Below, one piece after another: positions 17,607 to 26,345 of a DNA stretch of 64,000 bases (the first letter of the stretch is position 1; each line of letters begins with the position of its first letter). A model generated the notes under the pieces. That model worked only from the letters and a program-made list of their open reading frames with translations, was not told the DNA's origin and made no database searches. The position numbers and the translations under genes were made by a program. Source of the DNA: Chryseobacterium populi (GTDB lineage Bacteria; Bacteroidota; Bacteroidia; Flavobacteriales; Weeksellaceae); the NCBI RefSeq assembly GCF_000282115.1, contig NZ_AKJY01000034.1, positions 1 to 64,000 of the forward strand. The letters run 5' to 3'.

Positions 17607-19012
17607 TATTGATAAGCTCCGAGGGTAGGGGTGGAAGGTCTTGATACATTGGCTATGTCAAAAGGTACACTTGCCGCACCGGCAGCATTTCCTTTATTTC
17701 TTGCTGGTGAATCAGGCTTTACTCTTAAATTAAGGTGTGCTGTGAAGTAGTTGAGGAACAAGGGGTCTTCATTCTTTTTACACAGTTCAACATTAGTATT
17801 GTTGTCAAAATTAAATCCTGCTTCAGAAGTATCGGAATATTTCAATAAACAATTCTGGAAAAGGTAATTGAATAACTGTCCGGGAGTATGCTCAAAATTT
17901 ACGGAATTATCCCGGTCGGAATATACAATACTGTTGATTAAGCTGATCTGTAATGCTCCCTGTTCTGCCTGTCCCGATTCGTTCTGCCATTCGTTAGTGG
18001 CAAAAACCCCGTTGCGGTTGGAAGAGGCCATTACATCAGAGTAGTTGGCGATTGTAGAATGAATATAGCTGTGGGTTCCCCCTTTGAAAATACCGATAGA
18101 AGATTCACCGCAATTATTCATCACAAGATTTTTTGCATTAACTGTTGAAGCTACGGCATAAATACCATATTCCTGGAAAGTGTGAATGAATGAATTACTG
18201 ATCGTGGCATTGGTCTGTTTCATTTCCAAACCTCGGGTACCTCCGAAAAGCCTTGCGTAATTCATATTAAGGGTAGAACCGGCATCCATTTTAATGGAGT
18301 TCCAGTTTTTCGGAATTGTATCATATCTCGGGTCATTTCTGTCACCACGAAGGACCACTTCATTATTTAAAACACCGTTGATATTGAGAGTTGCTCCTGA
18401 AGATACCTTCATCCCGCTGTTTTTATGGAAGTAAACTTTAGTTCCGGGCTGGATATCCAGAGTAATATTGGAATCAATGGTCAGGTCTCCGTAAATAATT
18501 TTAGCCTTATCATTGGTCCATGTCGTATGACTGCTGATCACATTCGGATTATTGGGAGTCTGAATAAAGAATTCCGCATCCTGAACAACAGAAAATAAAG
18601 TAACGTGCTGTTCTCCTGCCGGACTGTTAAAAATAATACGGTCCTCAGCAATAGCTTCAGGTCCGGAAGCTTGCGGAGCAATTTCAACAAAAATATAAAG
18701 ACTGTCTTTTTTTCTCAGAGGAACATCCTTAAAATCATATCCGGATTTTCCGTCTACATTGATTTTGTAAAGAGATGCAGCACCTTTCTCAAGATTGATT
18801 CTCGGAATTAAAACATCCTTGTCTTCATTATTATATACTTTTACAGCATATGTTTCAGAACGCACCTGATGATAAACCGTATCACAAAATACCGTATCGG
18901 CAGAAAATCTTAATGACTGTGAAGGAGCATCAAAACTGATATCGTCTTTATTACACGATACTGTTAGAAGAAGCATCCAGAAAGAAAAAGCCAGTAATAA
19001 TTTGAATTTCAT
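17606..19012 (-). CDS. Lipoprotein with right-handed beta-helix
   Basis: This 468-residue lipoprotein has a signal ending LLTVSC (Cys at residue 20). An N-terminal beta-sandwich region (about 25-150) is followed by a run of parallel-beta-helix-type rungs (about 160-400: KIIYGDLTID, GTKVYFHKNSGMKV, ATLNINGVL, ATISNSFIHTFQEYGI). The C-terminus is VSRPSTPTLGAYQ, the ending common in Bacteroidota choice-of-anchor Q / polymorphic beta-helix proteins. Such folds bind or process polysaccharides, but no catalytic residues are evident. It is the first gene of the operon running down to the Omp85-like gene. Confidence 0.78.
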   Translation of the reverse strand: MKFKLLLAFSFWMLLLTVSCNKDDISFDAPSQSLRFSADTVFCDTVYHQVRSETYAVKVYNNEDKDVLIPRINLEKGAASLYKINVDGKSGYDFKDVPLRKKDSLYIFVEIAPQASGPEAIAEDRIIFNSPAGEQHVTLFSVVQDAEFFIQTPNNPNVISSHTTWTNDKAKIIYGDLTIDSNITLDIQPGTKVYFHKNSGMKVSSGATLNINGVLNNEVVLRGDRNDPRYDTIPKNWNSIKMDAGSTLNMNYARLFGGTRGLEMKQTNATISNSFIHTFQEYGIYAVASTVNAKNLVMNNCGESSIGIFKGGTHSYIHSTIANYSDVMASSNRNGVFATNEWQNESGQAEQGALQISLINSIVYSDRDNSVNFEHTPGQLFNYLFQNCLLKYSDTSEAGFNFDNNTNVELCKKNEDPLFLNYFTAHLNLRVKPDSPARNKGNAAGAASVPFDIANVSRPSTPTLGAYQ

Positions 19013-19036
19013 CGAAATTAAAGTTTAAATAGATTT

Positions 19037-19044
19037 CAAATTTA
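19037..19044 (-). promoter_or_regulatory. Candidate -7 box for the lipoprotein-aroA operon
   Basis: TAAATTTG on the minus strand fits the TAnnTTTG consensus, 25 bases upstream of the start codon at 19012. No convincing -33 element was found. Confidence 0.5.
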
Positions 19045-19092
19045 ACGAAAATACTTTGAATTTCTTATTAAACAAAAAATATTGGACAGCTA

Positions 19093-19123
19093 TTTGGATA
19101 TTAGAAAAAATATTGTATTTTTG
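19093..19123 (+). promoter_or_regulatory. Bacteroidota promoter of the L31 gene
   Basis: A -33 TTTG (19093-19096) is followed after 19 bases by TATTTTTG (19116-19123), a full match to the TTTG-N19-TAnnTTTG primary promoter of Bacteroidota. The start codon follows about 73 bases downstream, leaving room for a leader. It supports the L31 start at 19197 rather than the longer open frame from 19056. Confidence 0.75.
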
Positions 19124-19196
19124 CACCCTAAAATTAGCAGAGAAATATCCATTACTATTTCGAAAGCAAAACTTTAATTTTTTTAACAATTGTATT

Positions 19197-19448
19197 ATGA
19201 AAAACGGAATCCACCCAGAAAATTATAGACTTGTTGTTTTCAAAGATATGAGTAACGACGAGGTGTTTCTTTGTAAATCTACTGCAGAAACAAAAGATAC
19301 TATCGAGTATGAAGGACAAGAATATCCTTTGATCAAAATGGAAATCTCTTCTACTTCTCACCCTTTCTACACTGGTAAAGTGAAATTAGTTGATACTGCA
19401 GGTCGAGTTGATAAGTTCATGAACAAATACAAAAAATTCGCTAAGTAA
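19197..19448 (+). CDS. rpmE2: 50S ribosomal protein L31, type B
   Basis: This 83-residue protein begins [18 protein letters not shown] and carries the L31 type B core [11 protein letters not shown]. It lacks the CxxC zinc ribbon of type A L31, so it does not need zinc. It binds the 50S central protuberance and bridges to the 30S subunit. The open frame extends in-frame to 19056, but the promoter (19093-19123) lies inside that extension and L31 homology begins at 19197. The gene is monocistronic, bounded by its own promoter and a strong terminator. Confidence 0.95.
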   Translation: MKNGIHPENYRLVVFKDMSNDEVFLCKSTAETKDTIEYEGQEYPLIKMEISSTSHPFYTGKVKLVDTAGRVDKFMNKYKKFAK

Positions 19449-19470
19449 TTTTTTGAAACATAAAATATTG

Positions 19471-19501
19471 AAGTCTCCCAATCGATTGGGAGACTTTTTT
19501 T
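19471..19501. terminator. Strong intrinsic terminator after rpmE2
   Basis: A palindromic stem AAGTCTCCCAATC / GATTGGGAGACTT is followed by a run of seven T. Confidence 0.9.
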
Positions 19502-19511
19502 ATTGATTTAA

Positions 19512-19668
19512 TATAGAATTTAGATATTAGATATTAGAAGTTAGTTTCAGTATTTGTATTTTTGCTTTCAGCTAGAAAAGAGATTGAGATTAGAAGTTCA
19601 TTAATGATTTTTTTTTAACTTCCGGTTTCCGTCCTCTAATTTCTGGTTTCTAACCTCTAACTTCTATA
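19512..19668. repeat. Degenerate opposed-arm intergenic repeat
   Basis: The left arm has TAGATATTAGATATTAGAAG (about 19518-19539). The right arm has CTAATTTCTGGTTTCTAACC and then CTCTAACTTCT (about 19636-19665), its approximate complement. The centre is AT-rich and non-coding. It has the same architecture as the elements near 55, 17218 and 48058. It lies between the L31 terminator and the GlmU-like gene, whose promoter is not evident. Confidence 0.55.
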
Positions 19669-19671
19669 AGA

Positions 19672-20832
19672 ATGCAATTAGTATTTTCAGATGCACAATA
19701 CTGGGAAGATTTCCTTCCGCTTACTTTTACACGTCCCGTTGCAGAAATGCGATGCGGAATCCTTACGTTCTCCGAAAGATGGCAGAAGCTGTTAGACAAC
19801 CCGGAGATTTCTTATTTTACTGAAAATTATCTTCAGGATAAATTTAAAAGCCCGGAAGAAAAAGAAAGCCTTTTTTTAGTAACCAACTTCCTCCCGACAG
19901 AAACCGTTATTCAGCAGATAAAAGACCTTAAGCAGGGAGAAGCCCTGGTATATGAAGACGAGCTGATCGCTGCTAAAATCAATATGAAAGGGTTTTCATT
20001 AAACCAGATTGAAAAAATGACGGATATTAAAGAGGAGCTTGTTTTCTTTAAAAAGCCGACTGATTTATTCACATACAATGATAAGGCGATTGATTTCGAT
20101 TATGATTTGTTAACCGAAGGAAGAGTTTCACAGGAACTTTCTCCAACCAACGGATTTTTAGGCAATAAAAAAGATCTGTTCATAGAAGAAGGAGCCCAGA
20201 TTGAGTTTTCAACATTGAATACCAAAACCGGGAAAATCTATATCGGGAAAAAAGCTGAGGTGATGGAAGGTTGTAATCTTCGTGGTCCGATTACACTTGG
20301 AGAGGAATCTAAGTTTAATTTAGGCTCGAAGATCTACGGAGCCACTACCATCGGGCCCCATTGTAAAGTAGGAGGCGAAGTTAATAATATTATCATTTTC
20401 GGATATTCAAGTAAAGGGCACGAAGGTTTTGTGGGAAATTCAGTGATCGGGGAATGGTGTAACTTCGGAGCAGATACCAATTCTTCCAATCTTAAAAACA
20501 ATTACAGCCATGTAAAACTCTGGAATTACAGAACCAAAGCTTTTGAAGATACCGGATTACAGTTTGCCGGCCTGATTATGGGGGACCATTCCAAAACAGC
20601 GATCAATACTCAATTGAATACAGGAACCGTGATTGGGGTCGCTTCCAATATTTTTAAAGAAGGCTTCCCACCAAATTTAATTGAAAACTTTTCATGGGGT
20701 GGATTTAAAGATGATGAGAAATTTAAGCTAGATAAAGCCTACGAAGTTGCAGAAAGAGCAATGGCAAGAAGAAAAGTGCCATTAACAGACAATGATAAGG
20801 CTATTTTGAAATATATTTTTGATGTATTTTAA
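19672..20832 (+). CDS. GlmU-like putative sugar nucleotidyltransferase / acyltransferase
   Basis: This 386-residue cytosolic protein has an N-terminal nucleotidyltransferase-like half (about 1-180). It starts MQLVFSDAQYWEDFLPLTFTRP, with TRPVAEMRCGILTFSERW typical of the Bacteroidota GlmU-family group. The C-terminal half (about 185-350) is a left-handed beta-helix of hexapeptide repeats (IYIGKKAEVMEGCNLRGPI, KVGGEVNNIIIFGYSSKGHEGFVG). True GlmU makes UDP-GlcNAc; this shorter group may act on glucosamine-1-phosphate or another sugar phosphate. The gene stands alone between an intergenic repeat and the sigma factor cassette. Confidence 0.8.
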   Translation: MQLVFSDAQYWEDFLPLTFTRPVAEMRCGILTFSERWQKLLDNPEISYFTENYLQDKFKSPEEKESLFLVTNFLPTETVIQQIKDLKQGEALVYEDELIAAKINMKGFSLNQIEKMTDIKEELVFFKKPTDLFTYNDKAIDFDYDLLTEGRVSQELSPTNGFLGNKKDLFIEEGAQIEFSTLNTKTGKIYIGKKAEVMEGCNLRGPITLGEESKFNLGSKIYGATTIGPHCKVGGEVNNIIIFGYSSKGHEGFVGNSVIGEWCNFGADTNSSNLKNNYSHVKLWNYRTKAFEDTGLQFAGLIMGDHSKTAINTQLNTGTVIGVASNIFKEGFPPNLIENFSWGGFKDDEKFKLDKAYEVAERAMARRKVPLTDNDKAILKYIFDVF

Positions 20833-20931
20833 TCAAATTGTAAACGAAACTTCAATTTTTTTTGAAGTTTTTTTATTTTAAGATGTAATACAATTCAAAC
20901 TTTAATTGTCTTACCTATAGAAACAAAACTC

Positions 20932-21441
20932 ATGACCCAAGAAATTTTTAAGAATACGGTGTTTATTCTCAAAAACGAGATGTATCGTTTTGCGAAAAGA
21001 TTTGTCATGAGCAGTGATGAGGCGGAAGATGTAGTGCAGGATCTGATGATCAAATTCTGGCAGAAAAAAGAAGAGCTTGAGCAGTTCGGGAATTTAAAAT
21101 CCTATGCATTGAAAGCTGTCCGGAACGAATGCCTGAACAGACTGAAGCACCACGATGTGAAGTTAGGGTTTGCAGATATGCAGCTTCACCGCTCTGAGCT
21201 TTACAGTATGGAAGTGAATAATCTGAAAGAACATATTATAGGATTTATCAATCAGCTTCCGGAGAAACAAAAAATGGTTATCCATATGAAAGATGTAGAA
21301 GAGTATGAAGTGTCTGAAATTTCTGAAATACTGGAAATGGAAGAAAACGCAGTAAGAGTAAATCTGATGCGGGCGAGACAAAAAGTAAAAGAACAAATAT
21401 CACAACTGATGAATTATGAACAACGATCAATATCAAGATAA
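20932..21441 (+). CDS. ECF-type RNA polymerase sigma factor
   Basis: This 169-residue sigma-70 family protein contains only regions 2 and 4. Region 2 (about 8-75) contains FAKRFVMSSDEAEDVVQDLMIKFW. Region 4 (about 110-160) contains INQLPEKQKMVIHMKDVEEYEVSEISEIL with the helix-turn-helix. The last 26 bases overlap the next gene, a membrane protein with the layout of an anti-sigma factor. Such pairs respond to envelope signals. The likely targets are the DUF4252/GIN genes directly downstream, which are probably cotranscribed; that is inference. Confidence 0.92.
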   Translation: MTQEIFKNTVFILKNEMYRFAKRFVMSSDEAEDVVQDLMIKFWQKKEELEQFGNLKSYALKAVRNECLNRLKHHDVKLGFADMQLHRSELYSMEVNNLKEHIIGFINQLPEKQKMVIHMKDVEEYEVSEISEILEMEENAVRVNLMRARQKVKEQISQLMNYEQRSISR

Positions 21442-22102
21442 GTACGAGGAGGTCTTCCGGAAGTTAAAGGAAGAAAAAATGGATTGGGATTTTGAAGATT
21501 TCCTAAAGAAAGCAGAAGGAAAAGAAGATGAGAGCGGACCAGATCATGGAGCTCCGGTCATTCCGATTGGAAAAAGTAAACCTTCTTTCCCGAAATGGTT
21601 CTGGATGGCAGCAAGTGCAGTGGTACTTTTCGGTATCGGGCTGGTCTTAAATTATAATCAGGATAATACCGCTAAAGATCAGGCTCAGTTTGTCGAAAAT
21701 CAGATTAAAAATCAGAAAAATGATTTTATCGAAGAGAATAATGACCATCAGGATCAGGTAGCTGTCAATCATACCAACGATACGATTTCCGGCGCCAAAA
21801 AAGATTCAATCTTCCAGGAAAATACAATGGCGGAGAAAGATGTTCTCGATGAAATCTTACCCAAAAGAGGCAGGCTGAAAAAAGAGAGAAAGCCGAAATA
21901 CGTTGATAATTCTTCCTATAAAAAGATTTCAAAAGATTCCATGAGCTATAATGATTCCTATGTAATTGTGAATGGAAAGAGAATCACCAGTGAAAAAGAA
22001 GCAATAGATGTTGCTACCTATTCCTTTATGAAAATGGGGAGTGAGTTTAAAAAATCAGTAGCATCTTCTCAAAAAAATGAAAATTTGAACAACGAATACT
22101 AA
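21416..22102 (+). CDS. Putative anti-sigma factor, single-pass membrane protein
   Basis: This 228-residue protein has a charged cytosolic N-terminus (about 1-58) and one transmembrane helix (about 62-80, FWMAASAVVLFGIGLVLNY). A hydrophilic periplasmic tail rich in Asn, Asp and Lys follows. This layout and the 26-base overlap with the ECF sigma gene fit an anti-sigma factor. I see no strongly diagnostic zinc (ZAS) motif. It is followed 5 bases later by the GIN-domain gene. Confidence 0.7.
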   Translation: MNNDQYQDKYEEVFRKLKEEKMDWDFEDFLKKAEGKEDESGPDHGAPVIPIGKSKPSFPKWFWMAASAVVLFGIGLVLNYNQDNTAKDQAQFVENQIKNQKNDFIEENNDHQDQVAVNHTNDTISGAKKDSIFQENTMAEKDVLDEILPKRGRLKKERKPKYVDNSSYKKISKDSMSYNDSYVIVNGKRITSEKEAIDVATYSFMKMGSEFKKSVASSQKNENLNNEY

Positions 22103-22107
22103 AAGTC

Positions 22108-23391
22108 ATGAAAAAAATATTTTCTATATTAATGATTATCCTAACCGGTTTGGTAACGCTTTCCGCACAGACTGAAAAGTTAAATCAGCTTTTTCAGGAT
22201 TTTGAAAAGAATGGCGGGGTAACCTCTATCAACATTAAAAAACCGATGTTCAAATTATTGAATACCCTTGATGTGGATAATGAATATCTTGCAAAAATAA
22301 GACCTATCCTGAGCCAGGTAGATGGTCTTAAAGTTCTTATTATTCCAAAAGCTACATTTCCGGAAGACCTCAAATCTGAAAATTCAGACAATATAAGATT
22401 AAACGATCTGAAAACAGAGAAAGTGAATAAAGCACTGAGATCCCTTAATTTTAATGAGCTGATGTCTCTGAACAGTGACGGTACTTCTATGAAGTTTTTG
22501 GCAGAGACGGAAAACGGTGATTTTTTAGAGAACCTGGTTTTCAATATTGATTCTAATGAAGAGAATATTCTTTTTATCCTTAACGGGAAAATGAAAATGA
22601 GCGACGTTAATAAAATCATCAATTCCACAGAATCAAAAAATAGCCCTGTTAGTAATTTAAGAAGTAATATGACTTCGGAAACCAATTCCTCCTATCTGAA
22701 CGGAGAAACCAGAAATGTAGGTGAGTTTTCAGGGATTCATGTAAGTACCGGAATAAGCCTGGTTTATAAGCAGGAAAGCCCGACCAGCATCAAAGTAATT
22801 GCTGATGCGGATAAACTTCAATATATCGTTACGAAGGTGGAAAATGATATTTTAAAAGTGTATATAGATAATAAAGGGGTTAAAAACGTGAAGTTTAAAA
22901 ATTTAAGTGTAAATGTTTCCTCTCCAAGAATGGATAACGTTAAAGCTTCTTCCGGAGCCAGTTTTACAGCAGTAAATTCTGTAAGAGCGGATAACCTTGA
23001 TATAGATGCCTCATCAGGGTCTTTAATAAAAGGAAAGTTTACTGTTTCAAATACGACCAATGTAGAAGCTACTTCCGGGTCCAATATTAAAGCTGACATC
23101 AATACCGGAAATATTATTATAAAAACATCAAGCGGTGCCGATACGTTTTTTGAAGGCCAGGCCAGCTCCGGATCAATTGATATCAGCAGTGGGGCGCTTT
23201 GTAAAGCTGAAAACTTAAGACTGGATGAGCTTGAGGCCGAATCGACATCAGGGGGAAACCTTTCTGTAAATGTGGCTAGAAAGCTTAAAGTAAAAGCTTC
23301 ATCAGGAGGTTTGGTGAAATACAGAGGAAACCCTGACATAGAGTCCGAGATCAGTAAAATGTCCGGCGGAAGTTTAAAGCCTATCAATTAA
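22108..23391 (+). CDS. Exported DUF4252 + GIN (DUF2807) domain protein
   Basis: This 427-residue protein has a signal peptide (1-20). The N-terminal domain (about 22-175) resembles DUF4252 (LNQLFQDFEKNGGVTSINI, EENILFILNGKM). The C-terminal domain (about 195-415) is a GIN/DUF2807 beta-helix with (A/T)SSG(A/S) recurring about every 20 residues (KASSGASF, DASSGSLI, EATSGSNI, KTSSGADT). It is probably a periplasmic or outer-membrane envelope protein. It shares DUF4252 with the lipoprotein gene that follows, in the same putative sigma-factor cassette. Biochemical function is unknown. Confidence 0.82.
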   Translation: MKKIFSILMIILTGLVTLSAQTEKLNQLFQDFEKNGGVTSINIKKPMFKLLNTLDVDNEYLAKIRPILSQVDGLKVLIIPKATFPEDLKSENSDNIRLNDLKTEKVNKALRSLNFNELMSLNSDGTSMKFLAETENGDFLENLVFNIDSNEENILFILNGKMKMSDVNKIINSTESKNSPVSNLRSNMTSETNSSYLNGETRNVGEFSGIHVSTGISLVYKQESPTSIKVIADADKLQYIVTKVENDILKVYIDNKGVKNVKFKNLSVNVSSPRMDNVKASSGASFTAVNSVRADNLDIDASSGSLIKGKFTVSNTTNVEATSGSNIKADINTGNIIIKTSSGADTFFEGQASSGSIDISSGALCKAENLRLDELEAESTSGGNLSVNVARKLKVKASSGGLVKYRGNPDIESEISKMSGGSLKPIN

Positions 23392-23403
23392 AACTGAACA
23401 GCC

Positions 23404-23904
23404 ATGAAAACTTTAAAAAACATTTTTCTCACTGCAGGTATATTGTTCTTACTGCAATCCTGTGTCGTTTCACACAAACCCAATATGGATTTCTTTTCAG
23501 ATTCGGGGTATGATTTTAAAGGTGCAAAGTTTGAAAGCTTCAATGTACCGATGTTTTTAGCGAAACCCTTTATTAAAAAAGCGCTGAAGGAAGATGGTGA
23601 AGATGAAGCGATGATGGATCTTGTGAAAAAAGTATCAAAAATAAAAGTGCTGACCGTTGAAAATGGGGATAAAGAGATGTTAAATGATTATGCAGCATTT
23701 CTGAATAATAACAATTATGAAGACTGGGCAACCATAAAACATGACGGAGACAATGTTAATATCCGTGTAAAACAGACAGGTGAATCCATTAAAAATATGC
23801 TGATTACAGTAAATTCTGATAAAGAATTGGTTTTTGTAGATGTAAAAGGAAATTTTACGGCAGACGATATTTCAAAGATGATTAATGCTGCGTCAGATAA
23901 ATAA
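23404..23904 (+). CDS. DUF4252 lipoprotein
   Basis: This 166-residue lipoprotein has a signal ending FLLQSC (Cys at residue 19). The body matches the DUF4252 half of the preceding protein. Both contain a short basic-acidic helix, a LTVENGDKE-type strand and a closing segment (KELVFVDVKGNFTADDISKMINA) that parallels EENILFILNGKMKMSDVNKIIN. It is 12 bases downstream of the GIN gene, so the two probably function together. Mechanism is unknown. Confidence 0.82.
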   Translation: MKTLKNIFLTAGILFLLQSCVVSHKPNMDFFSDSGYDFKGAKFESFNVPMFLAKPFIKKALKEDGEDEAMMDLVKKVSKIKVLTVENGDKEMLNDYAAFLNNNNYEDWATIKHDGDNVNIRVKQTGESIKNMLITVNSDKELVFVDVKGNFTADDISKMINAASDK

Positions 23905-23929
23905 TTTATGATAATCAACACTGTTTACT

Positions 23930-24634
23930 ATGGAAAAATTAACAAGAGAAGTACGTATTCTTAAAATATATGCAGTTTCACTTACTGCCGTTTGCATTCT
24001 GTTTTTCTTTTTTGCATTTAAACATCAAAACAGCCATCAACGTTTTGAAGAAATAGATGTAGAACGCATTAATGTTATCGAAAAAGACGGAACATTAAAA
24101 ATGGTGATCAGTAATAAAAAACGTCAGCATCCCGGAATGGTCAACAATAAAGAATTTAAACCAAGAGAAAGAGAAGCGGGGCTGATCTTTTTTAATGAGC
24201 TGGGTGACGAATGCGGAGGGCTTGTGTATGGAGCGGATAAAGATGGATCCGGAATGGTATATTCTGTAGATCAGAAGAATACAGACCAGATTATGCAGCT
24301 TCAGTACATGGAGGGAGGCAGTGATAAAAAGAACAGGACCTACGGGCTTAAGCTTTGGGACAGACCCGATGACTTTCCTCTGGAAGATATAATAAAATTT
24401 GAAGATTCACTAAAGAAGCTTAATGACCCTGCAGCATCGAAAAAGGCATATGGCAAGTTGAGAAAGGAAGGAAAATTAACTACGGAAAGATTTTTTGCAG
24501 GAAAAACAGGTGACGGAGATGTAGGACTATTCCTTAAAGATAGCAATGGGCGTATCCGTCTTAAAATTTATGTTGATAAAAACAACCAGACTCATATCGA
24601 TAAATTAGATGAAAATGGGCAGATTGTAAAATAA
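23930..24634 (+). CDS. Hypothetical membrane-anchored protein
   Basis: This 234-residue protein has one transmembrane helix (about 12-28, YAVSLTAVCILFFFFAF). A large soluble, presumably periplasmic, domain follows, rich in Asp, Lys and Gly (GGLVYGADKDGSGMVYSVDQ, GDGDVGLFLKDSNGRIRLKIYVD). Two similar beta-hairpin units appear to repeat around residues 45-60 and 200-230. I do not recognise the family. It starts 25 bases after the DUF4252 lipoprotein gene and precedes a terminator, so it is the probable last gene of the sigma cassette. Confidence 0.7.
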   Translation: MEKLTREVRILKIYAVSLTAVCILFFFFAFKHQNSHQRFEEIDVERINVIEKDGTLKMVISNKKRQHPGMVNNKEFKPREREAGLIFFNELGDECGGLVYGADKDGSGMVYSVDQKNTDQIMQLQYMEGGSDKKNRTYGLKLWDRPDDFPLEDIIKFEDSLKKLNDPAASKKAYGKLRKEGKLTTERFFAGKTGDGDVGLFLKDSNGRIRLKIYVDKNNQTHIDKLDENGQIVK

Positions 24635-24694
24635 AGCAGACATTTATAATAAGAAGCAATTAGTTTCACATACATTCATTATTTTGTACAGAAG

Positions 24695-24721
24695 ACCGTT
24701 CTTTATATAAGGGCGGTTTTT
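24695..24721 (+). terminator. Intrinsic terminator ending the sigma cassette
   Basis: A stem ACCGTTCTT / AAGGGCGGT (two G-U pairs, loop TATAT) is followed by five T. It lies 60 bases past the stop at 24634. Confidence 0.7.
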
Positions 24722-24793
24722 CGATTTAAGTTATTGATTATTAAATTTTATTTAAACTATTAAAAAGGATTTTTTTATCTCGTTAAAATAGCC

Positions 24794-24801
24794 TAATTTT
24801 G
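24794..24801 (+). promoter_or_regulatory. Candidate -7 box for guaB
   Basis: TAATTTTG fits TAnnTTTG, 14 bases before the guaB start codon. A -33 TTTG is not clear. Confidence 0.55.
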
Positions 24802-24815
24802 CAAAGAAAGTAAAG

Positions 24816-26276
24816 ATGTCTATTCATAACAAAATTGTAGAGACAGCCATCACTTTCGATGACGTTCTTCTAGTCCCTTCTTATTCAGAAGTTTTACCTA
24901 ACCAGGTTTCATTAAAATCAAGACTTACCGACAAAATTACGCTGAATGTTCCGATAGTTTCTGCTGCGATGGACACAGTTACTGAAGGAGATCTGGCTAT
25001 TGCTCTGGCAAGAGTCGGAGGCTTGGGTTTTATCCACAAAAACATGACGATTGCAGAACAGGCAGCACAGGTAAACCGGGTAAAACGTTCTGAAAACGGA
25101 ATGATTTCTGATCCCGTTACCCTTTCAAAAGATCATACCTTAGGCCAGGCCAAAGATATGATGGCAAAATATAAAATTTCCGGTCTTCCGGTAGTAAATC
25201 CTGATAATGTATTGATCGGGATCATTACCAACAGAGATGTAAAATATCAGGAAAACCTTGATATGAAAGTTGAGGAGATTATGACAAAGGAAAATCTGAT
25301 CACTTCCGATAAAGATACCAACCTTGAAAAAGCAAAAGAAATCCTTCTTAAAAACAGGGTTGAAAAACTTCCGATCGTAGATAAAGACAATAAATTAGTG
25401 GGTTTAATTACGATTAAAGATATTGATAATCAATTGGAATACCCGAATGCCAACAAAGATCAGAACGGTCGTCTTATCGTAGGAGCCGGAGTTGGAGTAG
25501 GTGAAGATACGATGGATAGAATTGAAGCTTTGGTAAAAGCCGGTGTGGATATTGTAGCAATCGATTCAGCTCATGGTCATTCTAAAGGGGTTTTGGATAA
25601 AATTTCAGAAATCAGGAATGCATATCCGGATTTAGATATCGTTGGTGGAAATATTGTAACCGCAGAAGCAGCAAAAGACCTGATTAAAGCAGGAGCAAAT
25701 GTTCTTAAAGTGGGTGTTGGTCCTGGTTCTATCTGTACAACGAGAGTGGTTGCCGGGGTAGGTGTTCCTCAATTGTCTGCAATTTACAATGTATATGATT
25801 ATGCTAAGTCTCAAAATGTGGCAGTAATTGCAGATGGCGGGATCAAGCTTTCAGGAGATATTGTAAAAGCAATTGCAAGTGGAGCAGGAGCCGTAATGTT
25901 AGGCTCTCTTTTAGCAGGAACGGATGAAGCTCCGGGGGAAGAAATTATTTTCCAGGGAAGAAAATTCAAATCTTATCAGGGAATGGGAAGTCTTTCCGCA
26001 ATGAAGAGAGGAGGAAAAGAAAGATATTTCCAGAGTGAAGCTAAGAAATTCGTTCCGGAAGGAATTGAAGGAAGAGTACCGCACAAAGGAAAATTGGAAG
26101 ATGTCATTTTCCAGCTGACCGGTGGTTTAAGAGCCGGTATGGGATATTGTGGGGCAAAAGATATCGAAGCGTTGCAAAAAGATACCAAAATGGTAATGAT
26201 TACAGGAAGCGGATTGAAAGAATCTCACCCGCATGACGTGATTATCACTCAGGAGGCTCCCAACTATTCATTATAA
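24816..26276 (+). CDS. guaB: Inosine-5'-monophosphate dehydrogenase
   Basis: This 486-residue cytosolic enzyme converts IMP to XMP with NAD, the committed step to GMP. A TIM barrel is interrupted by two CBS domains (about 95-215, [25 protein letters not shown]). The catalytic loop [15 protein letters not shown] carries the active Cys (about residue 307). The flap [15 protein letters not shown] and the C-terminal [14 protein letters not shown] are intact. Length is normal. It has its own promoter box and a terminator and is monocistronic. Confidence 0.97.
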   Translation: MSIHNKIVETAITFDDVLLVPSYSEVLPNQVSLKSRLTDKITLNVPIVSAAMDTVTEGDLAIALARVGGLGFIHKNMTIAEQAAQVNRVKRSENGMISDPVTLSKDHTLGQAKDMMAKYKISGLPVVNPDNVLIGIITNRDVKYQENLDMKVEEIMTKENLITSDKDTNLEKAKEILLKNRVEKLPIVDKDNKLVGLITIKDIDNQLEYPNANKDQNGRLIVGAGVGVGEDTMDRIEALVKAGVDIVAIDSAHGHSKGVLDKISEIRNAYPDLDIVGGNIVTAEAAKDLIKAGANVLKVGVGPGSICTTRVVAGVGVPQLSAIYNVYDYAKSQNVAVIADGGIKLSGDIVKAIASGAGAVMLGSLLAGTDEAPGEEIIFQGRKFKSYQGMGSLSAMKRGGKERYFQSEAKKFVPEGIEGRVPHKGKLEDVIFQLTGGLRAGMGYCGAKDIEALQKDTKMVMITGSGLKESHPHDVIITQEAPNYSL

Positions 26277-26297
26277 TGATTATTTGAATATAAATAA

Positions 26298-26325
26298 AAA
26301 CCATGCAAATAAGCATGGTTTTTTG
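26298..26325. terminator. Intrinsic terminator after guaB
   Basis: A stem AACCATGC / GCATGGTT with loop AAATAA is followed by T-rich sequence on the plus strand and preceded by an A run. It can serve both guaB and the convergent thioredoxin-like operon ending at 26346. Confidence 0.85.
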
Positions 26326-26345
26326 TTTTGATAATATGTTCACAG

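Noticed and set aside
19056..19196. N-terminal extension of L31
   Set aside because: A full -33/-7 promoter lies within it, and L31 homology starts at 19197.
22818..23387. 189-codon open frame antisense to the GIN-domain gene
   Set aside because: It is a by-product of the repeated (A/T)SSG codons in the sense gene; it has no start context or homology pattern.
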